Positions 15,105-24,862 of a stretch of 64,000 nt of DNA are shown here, in pieces. Below the pieces are notes generated by a model that did not search any database, was not told the origin of the DNA, and saw only the letters and a program-made list of their open reading frames with translations. The stretch comes from Paenibacillus periandrae (lineage in GTDB: Bacteria > Bacillota > Bacilli > Paenibacillales > NBRC-103111). The position numbers and the translations under genes are program-made. The stretch's first letter is position 1. Every line of letters starts with the position of its first letter. The DNA is taken from positions 409,235-473,234 of the forward strand of contig NZ_JAJNMU010000003.1 of the NCBI RefSeq assembly GCF_022458865.1, read 5' to 3'.

Positions 15105-16115
15105 GTGCCAATTTCAGATGTAAGAGTCATTATCGATTTGCAAAAGCCAGCAGGCCTGATTGGTTTCGGGCTGCCTCTCATACTCGGAACCAGCACAGCA
15201 GGAGCGGCTTACAAGAAATACGCTGATTTGACGGCAGTGGCAGTGGATTACATCGCAAGTACAGAAGAATATAAAGCAGCTGCGGCATTGTTTGGTCAGG
15301 GCGATAATTCGCCGCGGGAGATTGCCATTATAGCAAGGAAGACCGGATCAACAGCAGAAACGCTGGCTGATGCGCTGGTAAGGGTTCTCGCCGCGGACTG
15401 GTATTTCCTTATCGCCATCACAAACACGGTAACAGATGTAGTACAGATCGCTGATGCTATCGAAGCAGAAGGAAAGCGAATGTTCTTCACCCGCACGAGC
15501 AGCAAGACAGATCTTGCCACCATTCAGGCAGAGGATTACATGCGCACTGCTGTTTTCTATCACACCACGACCACGAATTACCCTGAAGCGGCATGGGTAG
15601 GAGATACAGGTGCTCTTCCGGTGGGCAGCGCTACATGGAAATTCAGAACACTGACAGGTATTCAGCCAATGGCAATCGATGCAACAGAACTGAATGCTAT
15701 TCATGCGCTAGGGGCTGTTACTTATGTTACGAAGGCAGGAACGAACAGCACCTCAGAGGGCGTCGTCGTGGAGGGCGAATACATTGATAATGTCATGGCT
15801 CAGGATTGGGTTAAAGTCAATATCGAGAATAGTGTGCAGTTCCTTTTGAACCGCGAGGACAAGATCCCTTATACCGATGCAGGCATATCGTTAATCGAGG
15901 GGGCTGTCAGAACTGTTCTGCAAGCTGGGTTTACTCAGGGCATTATCGCAGGGGATGAGGCCGGGAAGCCCATGTATTCAACAGATTTTCCGACAAGGGG
16001 CGAGACAACCGCAGCAGACCGAGCAGCAAGGGTTTTGACAGGCGGTAAGTTTTCATTCCAACTTGCGGGAGCAATCCACTCGGTTGATCCAATTAAAGGC
16101 ACTATATCGGTGTAG
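15105..16115 (+). CDS. Contractile tail sheath protein (DUF3383)
   Basis: The sheath contracts to drive the tube through the cell envelope and marks this as a myovirus. At 336 aa it is a short sheath with the DUF3383 pattern: ISDVRVIIDLQKPAGLIGFG start, a central ADWYFLIAITN and an end in IKGTISV. GTG 15105 is 7 bases after AAGGAGG, better than ATG 15099. It is followed by the tube gene. Confidence 0.85.
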   Translation: MPISDVRVIIDLQKPAGLIGFGLPLILGTSTAGAAYKKYADLTAVAVDYIASTEEYKAAAALFGQGDNSPREIAIIARKTGSTAETLADALVRVLAADWYFLIAITNTVTDVVQIADAIEAEGKRMFFTRTSSKTDLATIQAEDYMRTAVFYHTTTTNYPEAAWVGDTGALPVGSATWKFRTLTGIQPMAIDATELNAIHALGAVTYVTKAGTNSTSEGVVVEGEYIDNVMAQDWVKVNIENSVQFLLNREDKIPYTDAGISLIEGAVRTVLQAGFTQGIIAGDEAGKPMYSTDFPTRGETTAADRAARVLTGGKFSFQLAGAIHSVDPIKGTISV

Positions 16116-16130
16116 AAAGGGGAAAGAGAC

Positions 16131-16532
16131 ATGTCGAATTTAAATAGTTTCGATGCAAAAAGTGTCACTGTTACCGTTAATGGCACGTTTATAACGGGTT
16201 TTGCGGATGGCACATTTGTTCAGGGCGAGAAAGATGAGGATAACTTCACTACTAGCGTAGGCGCTCAGGGTGATGTTGTTGTAAACGAAGTGAATAACCC
16301 TCTCGGAACAGTCACCATCACGATCCAACAGACTTCGCCGTCGGTTGCATACTTAAACGGTTTGGCCAACAGTAAAGAGTTTGTTCCGGTTTGGGTTATC
16401 TCTAACAACTCACCTAAAGAAAAGTTTGGTGGAAGCAAGTGTCGTGTCAAAAAGCCAAGCAGTTCTTCATTTTCTAATGAAGATGAGGATAGAGAGTATG
16501 AAATTCAAGTTTTTGATTATACGCAGGAATAA
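16131..16532 (+). CDS. Tail tube protein (DUF3277 family)
   Basis: The 133-aa beta-rich protein (SNLNSFDAKSVTVTVNGTFI start, GTVTITIQQTSPSVAYLNGL centre) matches DUF3277 tube proteins, which stack into the inner tail tube inside the sheath. The sheath-tube order and spacing of 15 bp agree. Confidence 0.85.
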   Translation: MSNLNSFDAKSVTVTVNGTFITGFADGTFVQGEKDEDNFTTSVGAQGDVVVNEVNNPLGTVTITIQQTSPSVAYLNGLANSKEFVPVWVISNNSPKEKFGGSKCRVKKPSSSSFSNEDEDREYEIQVFDYTQE

Positions 16533-16547
16533 TGGGAGGTTTTTAGA

Positions 16548-16808
16548 TTGGCGAATCCAAAACAAAAAGCAGTTACGATCCAAGGAGTAGAGTTTACTTT
16601 TCAACACCCAGGTGTACGTAAGTCCCTGCAAATTAATGATAGTTCTCGGGATAAACACGGAAATTTAATGTCTGAAGCATATTATGCGCAACTTATGGAG
16701 CATGTCATTGTTCAACCGAGAACAAATTGGGAATATTGGGACGAGCATACCGAGCTCTTGGAGGAAGTCATGACTGAAGCTGTCCGATTTCTTGTCGGCG
16801 CAAAATAA
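16548..16808 (+). CDS. Tail assembly chaperone, first frame
   Basis: An 86-aa protein from TTG 16548, placed between tube and tape measure, the position of the lambda-G-like chaperone. It coats the tape measure during tail assembly. Its 3' end overlaps a second frame by 17 bp (see 16792), suggesting a programmed shift that makes a longer fusion. The last codons read GCA AAA TAA. Confidence 0.7.
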   Translation: MANPKQKAVTIQGVEFTFQHPGVRKSLQINDSSRDKHGNLMSEAYYAQLMEHVIVQPRTNWEYWDEHTELLEEVMTEAVRFLVGAK

Positions 16809-16992
16809 GCAGCCTCGCGAATACCGACGAATAGCTGAACGCAATTGGGCATTTTGGCGAATCGTTCTCTCTGATAACGGCATAACCTATGGAGATGCTC
16901 AATCGATGGATTGGGAAGAAATTTATGAGGCTAATGCAGCAATCGATATTTGGCAATCCAAAACTACGGGAGGAAGAAGGAGAAAGCAATGA
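16792..16992 (+). CDS. Tail assembly chaperone extension, frameshift-dependent
   Basis: This frame is +1 (or -2) relative to the first chaperone frame and overlaps it by 17 bp. It has a TTG codon but no ribosome site close by, so it is best read as the T-like extension of a G/GT-type pair. The peptide holds RRIAERNWAFWRIVLSDNG and MDWEEIYEANAAIDIW, conserved-looking helices that could bind tape measure. It ends in ATGA overlapping the tape-measure start. Confidence 0.6.
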   Translation: MSAQNKQPREYRRIAERNWAFWRIVLSDNGITYGDAQSMDWEEIYEANAAIDIWQSKTTGGRRRKQ

Positions 16993-19031
16993 ACAGTGCT
17001 TTAAGAAGCTTACTCATAAGCATTGGCTTCAACGTGAATCAGACTCCTCTCCAAAATCTGGACAGGCTGGTCGGCTCCGTTAGTAATAAAATGATGGGAT
17101 TAGCTAAGATACCAATAGGGGCGGCAATCGCAGGAGCAGGTGCGGCGGGTGTTGCCTCTATTGTTGCTGTTAAGTCCTCACTGGACAAGGCATTAGATTT
17201 TGAATCACAGTTGTCGAGTATCAAGGCGCTGACAGGTGCAACTGTTGAAGAAATGCTTTCAATGGAGGATTTGGCACTTGAGATGGGATCCAAAACGAAA
17301 TACTCAGCGCTTGAAGCGGCTAAGGGTATTGAAGAGCTCTTGAAAGCAGGATTGACCCCTGCAGCTGTTAAAGCAGGTGGTTTAGAAGCTGCACTTAATC
17401 TTGCAACGGCAGGTGGCTTAGGACTTTCTGAGGCTTCTGAAATCATGGCCACCTCTTTAAATTCATTTAAAAAAGATGGGATGAGCGCGGCAGACGTTTC
17501 AAATATTCTTGCCGGAACAGCCAATGCTGCAGCGGCAAGTGTTCACGGGTTGGGCTATTCGCTATCTTCTGTTGGAAGTGTTGCTGATATGATTGGCATG
17601 TCATTTAAGGATGTTAATACAGCCATCGGAATTATGACTAACGATGGTAACAAAGACGGAGAGAGTTCAGGAACGAGCTTAAAAGCAATGCTGATGTATC
17701 TACAACCACAGACGGATAAGGCTGTTGAGATGTTTAATCAACTCGGCATTGGAGTTGGCAAGGCTAACAAGTTTTTCAAAGACGGTAAGATAAAAGATCT
17801 TGCTGGTGTTGCTGACGTTTTACAAGAAACATTCAATAAAATGAACGATCAGGATCGAACAGCTGCTTTTCTTGATATGTTTGGCACGGATGGGGTCAAA
17901 GCAGCTACTTCACTTTACAAAGCCGGTTCAAAAGGCGTAAAGCAATTTTACGATGATATGGGCAATGTAACGGCCTTGGAAGTTGCTACGGAACGAATGA
18001 ATAACGGGAAAGGTGCTATCGAACAATTTAAGGGTGCCCTCGAAACCCTACAAATCAGAGGGATGAAGCCATTTCTGCCAGCAATAAAGTCATTATTCAC
18101 ACAGGCAGGCGCATTCATTGAACAAAAGTCACCGCAGATCATTGCAGCCACTCAGGCCATTGCTGACAAGGCGAAAAACTATTTGAAAACACATTTCATC
18201 GATAATCAGGAGTTTAGGGATTTGTCAGTAGAAGGCAAGATTAACTTTGTCTTTAATGATGTGATTGAACTTTTCAATTCATGGTATGCATCTAGCGGTT
18301 CTAAACAAATTGAGGATATATCGAAGAAACTGGCGGCAGGTCTTGCTAGTGGTATTGAGGCTAGTGCAGGACCTATTACCGATGCCGCAATGAAAATAGG
18401 TGCTTCTATTGCTAAGGGGATGGATGAGGGTTTACAAAAAGCAGCAGCAGATTATCCAGTTATATCGATGTTGCTTGGTGGAGTTGCAGGCGCAAGATTT
18501 GGTGTCCCAGGGCTAATAGGCGGTGTGGTAGCTGGTTCTGGATACTCTTTATATTCCTCTTATGAGCAAAATAAAGACAAGGGAAATCCCCTTGTAGATT
18601 TTGATAAAAAGGACAGAGGATTAGGGTATGTAAATGACTTTTATAAAAATAAACAAGAGAAACAGCAACAACAACAAACTCCAGCGCCCATTATTTATGG
18701 TCCTCCTGCTCCTGAGCCTATATACGGTCCTTTCCTTGATGGATCTCACGCGAATGGCCTTTCCAATGTGCCGTTTGATGGATACTTGGCTGAGTTGCAC
18801 AAAGGCGAGCGCGTTTTGACTGCTTCAGACAACCAAGAGTACAGCTCATCCTTATTACGACGGGATACACAGCAAGGGTCGAATACTTCATCTGGAGGGT
18901 TATCGCCCACAATATATGTAACCATTCAAGGGAACGCAACCAAGCAAGATGCCTATGACGGAACAATGGCGGCTTTGGACGCATGGGGCCGAAGTAGACA
19001 ACGTAGAAATCCTCAGGTGGTGATTGGCTAA
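16989..19031 (+). CDS. Tail tape measure protein
   Basis: Sets tail length and is ejected with DNA. The 680-aa protein has a TP901-type core: TVEEMLSMEDLALEMGSKTK, ALEAAKGIEELLKAGLTP, EIMATSLNSFKKDGMSA and AFLDMFGTDGVKAATSLYK, with glycine/alanine-rich membrane-active stretches near residues 35-55 and 495-520. ATG 16989 follows GAAGGAG; an in-frame ATG at 16950 lacks one. It is short for a long tail, predicting a tail of modest length. Confidence 0.9.
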   Translation: MNSALRSLLISIGFNVNQTPLQNLDRLVGSVSNKMMGLAKIPIGAAIAGAGAAGVASIVAVKSSLDKALDFESQLSSIKALTGATVEEMLSMEDLALEMGSKTKYSALEAAKGIEELLKAGLTPAAVKAGGLEAALNLATAGGLGLSEASEIMATSLNSFKKDGMSAADVSNILAGTANAAAASVHGLGYSLSSVGSVADMIGMSFKDVNTAIGIMTNDGNKDGESSGTSLKAMLMYLQPQTDKAVEMFNQLGIGVGKANKFFKDGKIKDLAGVADVLQETFNKMNDQDRTAAFLDMFGTDGVKAATSLYKAGSKGVKQFYDDMGNVTALEVATERMNNGKGAIEQFKGALETLQIRGMKPFLPAIKSLFTQAGAFIEQKSPQIIAATQAIADKAKNYLKTHFIDNQEFRDLSVEGKINFVFNDVIELFNSWYASSGSKQIEDISKKLAAGLASGIEASAGPITDAAMKIGASIAKGMDEGLQKAAADYPVISMLLGGVAGARFGVPGLIGGVVAGSGYSLYSSYEQNKDKGNPLVDFDKKDRGLGYVNDFYKNKQEKQQQQQTPAPIIYGPPAPEPIYGPFLDGSHANGLSNVPFDGYLAELHKGERVLTASDNQEYSSSLLRRDTQQGSNTSSGGLSPTIYVTIQGNATKQDAYDGTMAALDAWGRSRQRRNPQVVIG

Positions 19032-19609
19032 TGGCAACAATTGCAGGTGTGGAAATCCATGTGGAGACAGAAAGTCCAGCTTATATGGTCAACATCATGA
19101 CGCATCCGGTAGAAGAAGGGTTAGCGATTACGGACCATGTTCAGCAGATGCCAATAGGCTTGTCTCTTTCGGGGCAGATCCTCAATCCAAATGCATCTGA
19201 GAAGCGGGATCGTTTGCGTGCTGCAATGAATTCCGGTGAGTTGGTCGTGTATCTTGGAAGGAATTCGGCATATACCATGCTGATAAGCTCAATGCATTGT
19301 GACCATACCCACCGGATAGCAAATGGGTTTAGCTTTACTATGGAGCTAATCGAAACACGTATTGTCAGGGTACTCCAAGAGGCTTCACTTGAGACTGACC
19401 CCACGCTGACGGCAACGGCAGAAGAGGGCAATCTCGGTACTCAACAGCTTGAACAGACAGGCGAAGAGGTCTATGCAACCATTCAAGACGGAGACACATT
19501 TTGGGGGCTATCTGGAGTGTTCAGGACGACGGTAAGCAGCATCCAAGATCTGAATCCTGGGGTTAACCCTTTGACTCTACAGATAGGTCAGAAGGTGAGG
19601 GTCACATAA
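19031..19609 (+). CDS. LysM-bearing tail/baseplate protein (Dit-like)
   Basis: N-terminal 120 residues resemble Dit-like or XkdP-type tail proteins (QQMPIGLSLSGQILNPNA, ELVVYLGRNSAYTMLIS). The C-terminus is one LysM peptidoglycan-binding repeat (about residues 145-192: IQDGDTFWGLSG, IQDLNPGVNPLTLQIGQKV). This suits an adaptor between tape measure and baseplate that touches the cell wall. It overlaps the tape-measure stop by one base. Confidence 0.8.
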   Translation: MATIAGVEIHVETESPAYMVNIMTHPVEEGLAITDHVQQMPIGLSLSGQILNPNASEKRDRLRAAMNSGELVVYLGRNSAYTMLISSMHCDHTHRIANGFSFTMELIETRIVRVLQEASLETDPTLTATAEEGNLGTQQLEQTGEEVYATIQDGDTFWGLSGVFRTTVSSIQDLNPGVNPLTLQIGQKVRVT

Positions 19610-19914
19610 TGTACAGGCTCAATATTAACAAAGCGGCGATACCCTATGCTTTTGAGGTGACAATAGCCAATACCAGATATAAATTCACCGTCCGGTACAA
19701 TGATCAGTACGATTTTTTTACCCTAGACCTCACCCGAGATGGTGGGGTTCTTGTCACTGGTGAACCTCTTATATATGGATCGCCTTTGTTTCAATCAATG
19801 GAAGACAGTCGATTTCCGAGGTTTGCCATTACTCCAACCGATCCAAGCGGGATAACTGATAGAGTGACATGGGAAACGCTACAAGAAACGGTATTTTTGG
19901 CGGTGCAGCCATGA
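19609..19914 (+). CDS. Baseplate plug protein
   Basis: A 101-aa beta protein (INKAAIPYAFEVTI, FFTLDLTRDGGVLVTGEPL, PRFAITPTDPSG). The pattern and position between LysM protein and hub match the phage baseplate plug family. Its stop overlaps the hub start as ATGA. Confidence 0.75.
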   Translation: MYRLNINKAAIPYAFEVTIANTRYKFTVRYNDQYDFFTLDLTRDGGVLVTGEPLIYGSPLFQSMEDSRFPRFAITPTDPSGITDRVTWETLQETVFLAVQP

Positions 19915-20816
19915 CGCAGATAAACGCATTCGGACGAGAGATTGAGGTGCTAGTAGGCGAGAACCTCCGATTCTTCCGCGATGGTCAGAGCGGGTTGGAT
20001 ATCGAGTTCGAGGTCCCATTTGATGACGACATACTGGCAAACGAAGCAACAGTAACTATTTACAACGTCAAACCAGAAACATACAACCAAATCGAACTCG
20101 GCATGGCCTTAATCATTAATGCTGGATACCACAAAGATCGAGGTTCTATATTTGTTGGCGAGGTTTCTTATGTTGAACCATTACGAGATAAGCCAGACAG
20201 CAGATTAGTCATACGCGGATTAGACAGCCTTGCGTTCGTTGAGCAGGACATACAAAAAACGTACCAAGCCAACGTCAAGGCGACTACGATCGTGCGTGAC
20301 CTGCTGAGCGAATTGGGCTTGCCTGTTGGTTTTTTTGATTTGCCAGATGATGTTTCTTATCCAAGAGGATACACAGCAAACGGCAAGATATGCGATATTC
20401 TCAAGCAGGTAGCTGTGGATTCGGACGCGCTATGCTTCACTTCACGAGGCAAAGTATATGTCTGTTCTCGCTTTTTTGGCGAGGAAACAGACTTCATTCT
20501 AACCGTGGAAAATGGTTTGATTGGCTCGCCGGAGTTGAACATGATTGACGTGTCTAAAACAAATCTGGATTACATTGATAAACGTCCCACGGCAAAGAAG
20601 CCGAGAAAAACAACAGGACCACGCCGTGTTACTTATGGCAAGAAAGACGTAGAACTGCAGGAGCAATTCAGAGTTAAAAGCCTGCTTAACCATCGGTTTG
20701 GAACCGCAAAGATACTGGCAGTACGTAGCCGTTCATATGATTTTATCTATCGAATCAACCGCGGCAGGCATATTTGCCAAGGATCGGAATTCTACACGGA
20801 AATGGAGCTGATGTGA
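19911..20816 (+). CDS. Baseplate hub protein (gp27/gpD-like)
   Basis: The 301-aa protein is the central hub on which spike and tube assemble. It shows FGREIEVLVG start, SGLDIEFEVPFDD, RGLDSLAFVEQDIQKTYQAN and a hub-like end. ATG 19911 overlaps the plug stop (ATGA) and is preferred to 19869. Gene order plug-hub-spike supports the call. Confidence 0.8.
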   Translation: MTQINAFGREIEVLVGENLRFFRDGQSGLDIEFEVPFDDDILANEATVTIYNVKPETYNQIELGMALIINAGYHKDRGSIFVGEVSYVEPLRDKPDSRLVIRGLDSLAFVEQDIQKTYQANVKATTIVRDLLSELGLPVGFFDLPDDVSYPRGYTANGKICDILKQVAVDSDALCFTSRGKVYVCSRFFGEETDFILTVENGLIGSPELNMIDVSKTNLDYIDKRPTAKKPRKTTGPRRVTYGKKDVELQEQFRVKSLLNHRFGTAKILAVRSRSYDFIYRINRGRHICQGSEFYTEMELM

Positions 20817-21196
20817 TGGGCGATTTTGATAAGGCACTGGATGCAATGATCAATGAATCTCTTCTGAATTTGCATACGGCCCTCCCATGTATTGTGATTT
20901 CATTCGATCCTGTTGGAATGACCTGCGATCTTCAACCGGTATTTAAACAGAAGCATAATGACGGAAGCCTGGTAACCCCGTCATCCGTTATCAAAGCCCC
21001 CTGCGTCTGGCAGCGGTTCTTGATTGGGGAGGAAGAGAAGGATTTCAAGCCTGTTTACGTTGCTGGTGATCTAGTGCTGGCGATCATTGCTGAACGTGCA
21101 ATCGATCATGCGTTGTCTGGAGTTGTTGCTGATCCTAAATTTAATCGACACCACGAATTACAGGATGCCATTGTCGTAGGGAGGTTGAGTGGTTGA
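20816..21196 (+). CDS. Gp138-type membrane-puncturing spike protein
   Basis: The 126-aa protein begins with a helix, then an OB-like beta domain (LPCIVISFDPVGMTCDLQPV, DLVLAIIAERAID), as in gp138 spike N-domains that form the needle tip of contractile tails. The needle part is short or carried by partners. TGATG overlap couples it to the hub gene. Confidence 0.75.
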   Translation: MGDFDKALDAMINESLLNLHTALPCIVISFDPVGMTCDLQPVFKQKHNDGSLVTPSSVIKAPCVWQRFLIGEEEKDFKPVYVAGDLVLAIIAERAIDHALSGVVADPKFNRHHELQDAIVVGRLSG

Positions 21197-21555
21197 GAAC
21201 ATTAAAGTTGACCGACGGTGACTTGGTATTTACGAATGGCACAATGCAATTGGTTGACGGTAATGAGGAAATCGCTCAAGCGGTTCGAATCGAACTTTTA
21301 ACATTTAAAAAAGAATGGTTTCTTGATTCCCGGATGGGCGTGGATTACTACGGTGTAATTCTAATGAAGCAGCCGAACTACGAAGCGATTCGTGCAGAAC
21401 TGGTGCAGGCTATTTTGCGGGAACCACGGATTCGTTCGGTAGATTCACTCGATGTTGATTTTGATCGAGCAGCACGAAACCTTAAGGTTACTTTTAAAGC
21501 GACAACGCGTTCAGGACAAGCAATCACGCAGCAGGAGGTGTTATCCGGTGCTTGA
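21193..21555 (+). CDS. Baseplate wedge protein, gp25-like
   Basis: A 120-aa member of the gp25/W family, which links the sheath to the wedges: DGNEEIAQAVRIELLTFKKE is the conserved EPR-type region variant, followed by MGVDYYGVIL. TTG 21193 overlaps the spike stop. Position ahead of baseplate J is invariant in contractile tails. Confidence 0.85.
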   Translation: MRTLKLTDGDLVFTNGTMQLVDGNEEIAQAVRIELLTFKKEWFLDSRMGVDYYGVILMKQPNYEAIRAELVQAILREPRIRSVDSLDVDFDRAARNLKVTFKATTRSGQAITQQEVLSGA

Positions 21556-22723
21556 TAGTACTGGTTTTAAACGAAAAACATATGCTGATCTGCTGACAGA
21601 AGGTGAAGCAAAGGCACGAGAGTTATTCGGAGAGGATATCAGCACAGCGTCAAAAACACCGCTAGGTATCGTTCTCCGGATTTTTGTTTGGTTTCTATCG
21701 ATCCTTTGGCAGATAGCTGAGAGGATATATTTATCCGGCTTCGTAGATACAGCTGAGGGTGTATCGCTGGACCGTTTGAGTGTTTACGCAGGCATACGAA
21801 GGCGAGTGGATACGAAAGCGCGAGGTGAGGTTACGTTCATAGGAACGGCAGGCTTCACAGTGAACCCTGGTTTACTCATTGCTACACCTTCCGACATTCA
21901 ATATGTTGTAACCAATAGCGTAACGCTGAGTGGCGGCGGTATTGGTACAACAACCATAGAAGCGGTTGATACAGGGAGTTCTGGCAATGCTGCGGTTGGG
22001 GAAATTACCGTCTTTGTAAATCCTGATGCGAATCTTGCCTCTGTTACAAATGCTGCTGCTATAGCCAATGGTGGGGATAGAGAAAGCGATGCAGCATTCA
22101 GGGCACGTTTTCGTATCTCGCGGGCAGCCCGAGGCTCTGCTAATATCAATTCTTTGCTTGCAGCCGTTAACGCACTATCCGGTGTTCGTTCTGCTGCTGT
22201 AGTGGAAAATGACACTCTTGTTATAGATTCAGAGGGCAGGCCTAGTAAAAGCTTTGAAATCTACGTTCTTGGAGGCGCTAGCTCGGGAATCGCCAAAGCA
22301 ATTTTTGATAATAAGCCTGCAGGAATCACAGCATGGGGGACAGAAACCGTATCAGTGAAAGACATTGCTGGATTCCCTCATGTTATTGGTTTTAGTCGTC
22401 CGGCAACCATTCCTATTTACGCAGGTTTGACAGTCACAACGAACAATGAGGCTCCAGTAGATGTTGCGAATAAGATACGCAATGCTGTTGTTGCCTATAT
22501 TGGTGGGAAGGCTGTAGATGGTACTGAGTTTAACGGGAGCAGCATGGGTGAGGATGTGCTTTGGGCAAAGATTATCAGAGCGGTATATAACGTACCTGGC
22601 GTTGAAAATGTATCAGGCGGTATAAGCTTCACAAACGGCAGTTTTACGGCTTCCGACCTTGCTATTGACCCTCAAGAGGTTGCACAGATTGATGCTGATA
22701 ATATCGGGGTGACGATCATATGA
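21548..22723 (+). CDS. Baseplate J-like wedge protein
   Basis: The 391-aa J-family protein forms the outer wedge. Features: an N-terminal helix (RKTYADLLTEGEAKARELFG), LDRLSVYAGIRR, the NGGDRESDAAFRARFR signature and an end with VYNVPGVENVSGGI. GTG 21548 is 6 bases after CAGGAGGTG and overlaps the gp25 gene by 8 bp; upstream ATG 21452 lies inside that gene. Confidence 0.9.
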   Translation: MLDSTGFKRKTYADLLTEGEAKARELFGEDISTASKTPLGIVLRIFVWFLSILWQIAERIYLSGFVDTAEGVSLDRLSVYAGIRRRVDTKARGEVTFIGTAGFTVNPGLLIATPSDIQYVVTNSVTLSGGGIGTTTIEAVDTGSSGNAAVGEITVFVNPDANLASVTNAAAIANGGDRESDAAFRARFRISRAARGSANINSLLAAVNALSGVRSAAVVENDTLVIDSEGRPSKSFEIYVLGGASSGIAKAIFDNKPAGITAWGTETVSVKDIAGFPHVIGFSRPATIPIYAGLTVTTNNEAPVDVANKIRNAVVAYIGGKAVDGTEFNGSSMGEDVLWAKIIRAVYNVPGVENVSGGISFTNGSFTASDLAIDPQEVAQIDADNIGVTII

Positions 22724-23361
22724 GTCGCTGGGATGATATGAGGAAGAGGCTGCAGGATTTGTTTCAGAAAGCTCCTGACAGCAATATAGCGAAGCTACTT
22801 AGGCTTGCAGCAGAACCTATGGACGAGATTGAGGAAGTGTTATGGCTCATCGATGCTTGGCGGGACCTGGACACGGCAGAAGGCACAACGCTGGATGCGA
22901 TTGGATCCAATGTTGGACAACCGAGGGGTGGTGTGGGCGATCCCATTTATCGGGCGCTGATTCGTTCAAAGATTGCTCGAAACCTTTCTACCGGAACCAT
23001 CGACAGCATCATTGACGTTCTTTCCTTGGCGCTAAATAGTAGTCCTGACACGATTCGATTAGTTGAGTTATCGTCCGATATAGTTACAACTGAACCAGCT
23101 GCTTTTCGTATAACAGAGGTGCCATTGGCTCGATTAAATGAGATGGGAATGAGCAGCTTGCAGTTTGTCCAACTCACAAAGAGTGTGGCCCCTTTAGCGG
23201 TCCGAGTGGATTATGTTAGCTTCTCCGGAACGTTTAGATTCTCAAATCAAAACGGGGTTGTTGAATCTACAGCGGAAGGTTTCTCAAATATAGCCGGAAG
23301 TTCAGGCGGGACGATTGGTAATGTTTATGAAGGTGGCAATGTTCCGGATCTACCAGTATAG
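22720..23361 (+). CDS. Baseplate-fibre adaptor protein (DUF2612)
   Basis: The 213-aa protein (WDDMRKRLQDLFQKAPDSN start; LDTAEGTTLDAIGSNVGQPR, IYRALIRSKIARNLSTGT) matches DUF2612-type proteins encoded between J and fibres. It likely carries the tail fibres. Its C-terminus (FSNQNGVVESTAEGFSNI) is Ser/Gly-rich. Confidence 0.8.
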   Translation: MSRWDDMRKRLQDLFQKAPDSNIAKLLRLAAEPMDEIEEVLWLIDAWRDLDTAEGTTLDAIGSNVGQPRGGVGDPIYRALIRSKIARNLSTGTIDSIIDVLSLALNSSPDTIRLVELSSDIVTTEPAAFRITEVPLARLNEMGMSSLQFVQLTKSVAPLAVRVDYVSFSGTFRFSNQNGVVESTAEGFSNIAGSSGGTIGNVYEGGNVPDLPV

Positions 23362-23379
23362 AAAGAAAGGATGTTGAAA

Positions 23380-24849
23380 ATGGCATTTAACAAAGAACTC
23401 CCTAAATGGAATGCCACAGGCGTAGAGCCGCCTGATTCCAAGAAAACTGAAGGGTGGCTTGAAAATGATCATCCCCCAGCAGATTGGTGGAATTGGCAGC
23501 AAAACCGGACATATGAAGCATTAAAAGAATTACAGGAAAAGGCACTGGACGTTAGTACGCCTGGGGCGATTAGTGATTCGGTAATCGGCAGCCGAACCGC
23601 AACGGACAGCGTAACCCCATCGTTTACGGGACAACTCACACCGCTGATTAGCAGCTTGTTCACACTATTGAAAGGTGTAACGGGTAAATCGAGCGCATTA
23701 ACGGCTCCAGCTATTACGCTGGAAACGGTAAGCGGGCGGCTGGGACAATCGGTAAATGCAACGAATAGTCCGACGTTTGCAGGGTTAACCTTAACCGCGC
23801 CTTTGCCGATTGGAAGCGGCGGTACCGGGAGCACTACGAAAAATTTTGTGGATCTAACAACAGCGCAAACAGTAAGCGGCACAAAAACGTTTGGTGACAA
23901 ACTAAGAATTGCACTTGGCGCATTAGGGACTGTAGCTGGAAATACCTTAGAAATATCGGAACAATCTGCTACGGTTTCTAATGGCTTAAGTTTAATCACA
24001 CGCGCCAGACGGATAGCGAACGGAACAACACATGATACGGCGTCAATAGACCTAATAAGGAAAGTCGATGCCACCTACCAACAGTTTTTGAGTTTTCAAG
24101 GCGATGGAAGTATTAGAACACCTAACACTATCCTTGATGATGGAGCAGGAAATGCGACGTTCGGTAATTTGCGCGCAATTGTTGGGGCAGCCAGCACAGT
24201 TGTAGGATCAGACGCAATCAATGGTAATTATATAGGGAGCATTTCGAATCACAGGTTACGATTTATAGTAAATAATGTAGAAAGAGCATCCATAGGCACA
24301 GATGGAACACTCAACGCGTTAACAATAAACGCGGGGGCTGCAAGTGTGTCCTCTGCCGGAAATGATGCCCAAATAACGCTGCAGAATACAGGATCAGGCG
24401 GTAAAGGGTACTTGTTAACATCAGGATCAGGCGGTTCAGGGGCCGGAGTTGGCGGCTTTGCCGTGTGGGACACGGTGGCTGGATTAAGGCTTCGAATCGA
24501 CGCATCAGGTAATGTTTATGTGCCAGTATCATTTACAACAGCGGGACCACTCACAGCAGGCGCCGGAGGATCATTTTCTAGTACCCTTGGGAATAACGGC
24601 TATCAAAAATTGCCTGGTGGATTGGTTTTTGCTTGGATGTATGTAACACTTCCTGCGAATACAGCGGCAAATTACGCTAACCCGGCCGGACTATCTACTA
24701 TTTATATGGCTCATGCAATGGTGAGCGTAGGCACCGGAGGAACACCGGACAAGCCTTTATTGTGCAGTCCTTCCGGGGCCAATATAAATATAACGAACAA
24801 TAATACTATGGAAATTTGGTCTCGTGTTTTCATGATAGGGATTGTATAA
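23380..24849 (+). CDS. Tail fibre protein
   Basis: The receptor-binding fibre, 489 aa. A conserved N-terminal attachment part (GVEPPDSKKTEGWLENDHPP, WWNWQQNRTYEAL) is followed by repeated beta-helix sequence with collagen-free Gly/Ala/Thr runs and a final tip domain rich in Asn and Gly. ATG 23380 has AAGAAAGG 9 bases before it; ATG 23371 abuts the box. Base composition is similar to the baseplate genes. Confidence 0.8.
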   Translation: MAFNKELPKWNATGVEPPDSKKTEGWLENDHPPADWWNWQQNRTYEALKELQEKALDVSTPGAISDSVIGSRTATDSVTPSFTGQLTPLISSLFTLLKGVTGKSSALTAPAITLETVSGRLGQSVNATNSPTFAGLTLTAPLPIGSGGTGSTTKNFVDLTTAQTVSGTKTFGDKLRIALGALGTVAGNTLEISEQSATVSNGLSLITRARRIANGTTHDTASIDLIRKVDATYQQFLSFQGDGSIRTPNTILDDGAGNATFGNLRAIVGAASTVVGSDAINGNYIGSISNHRLRFIVNNVERASIGTDGTLNALTINAGAASVSSAGNDAQITLQNTGSGGKGYLLTSGSGGSGAGVGGFAVWDTVAGLRLRIDASGNVYVPVSFTTAGPLTAGAGGSFSSTLGNNGYQKLPGGLVFAWMYVTLPANTAANYANPAGLSTIYMAHAMVSVGTGGTPDKPLLCSPSGANINITNNNTMEIWSRVFMIGIV

Positions 24850-24862
24850 AGGAGTGATTTTT

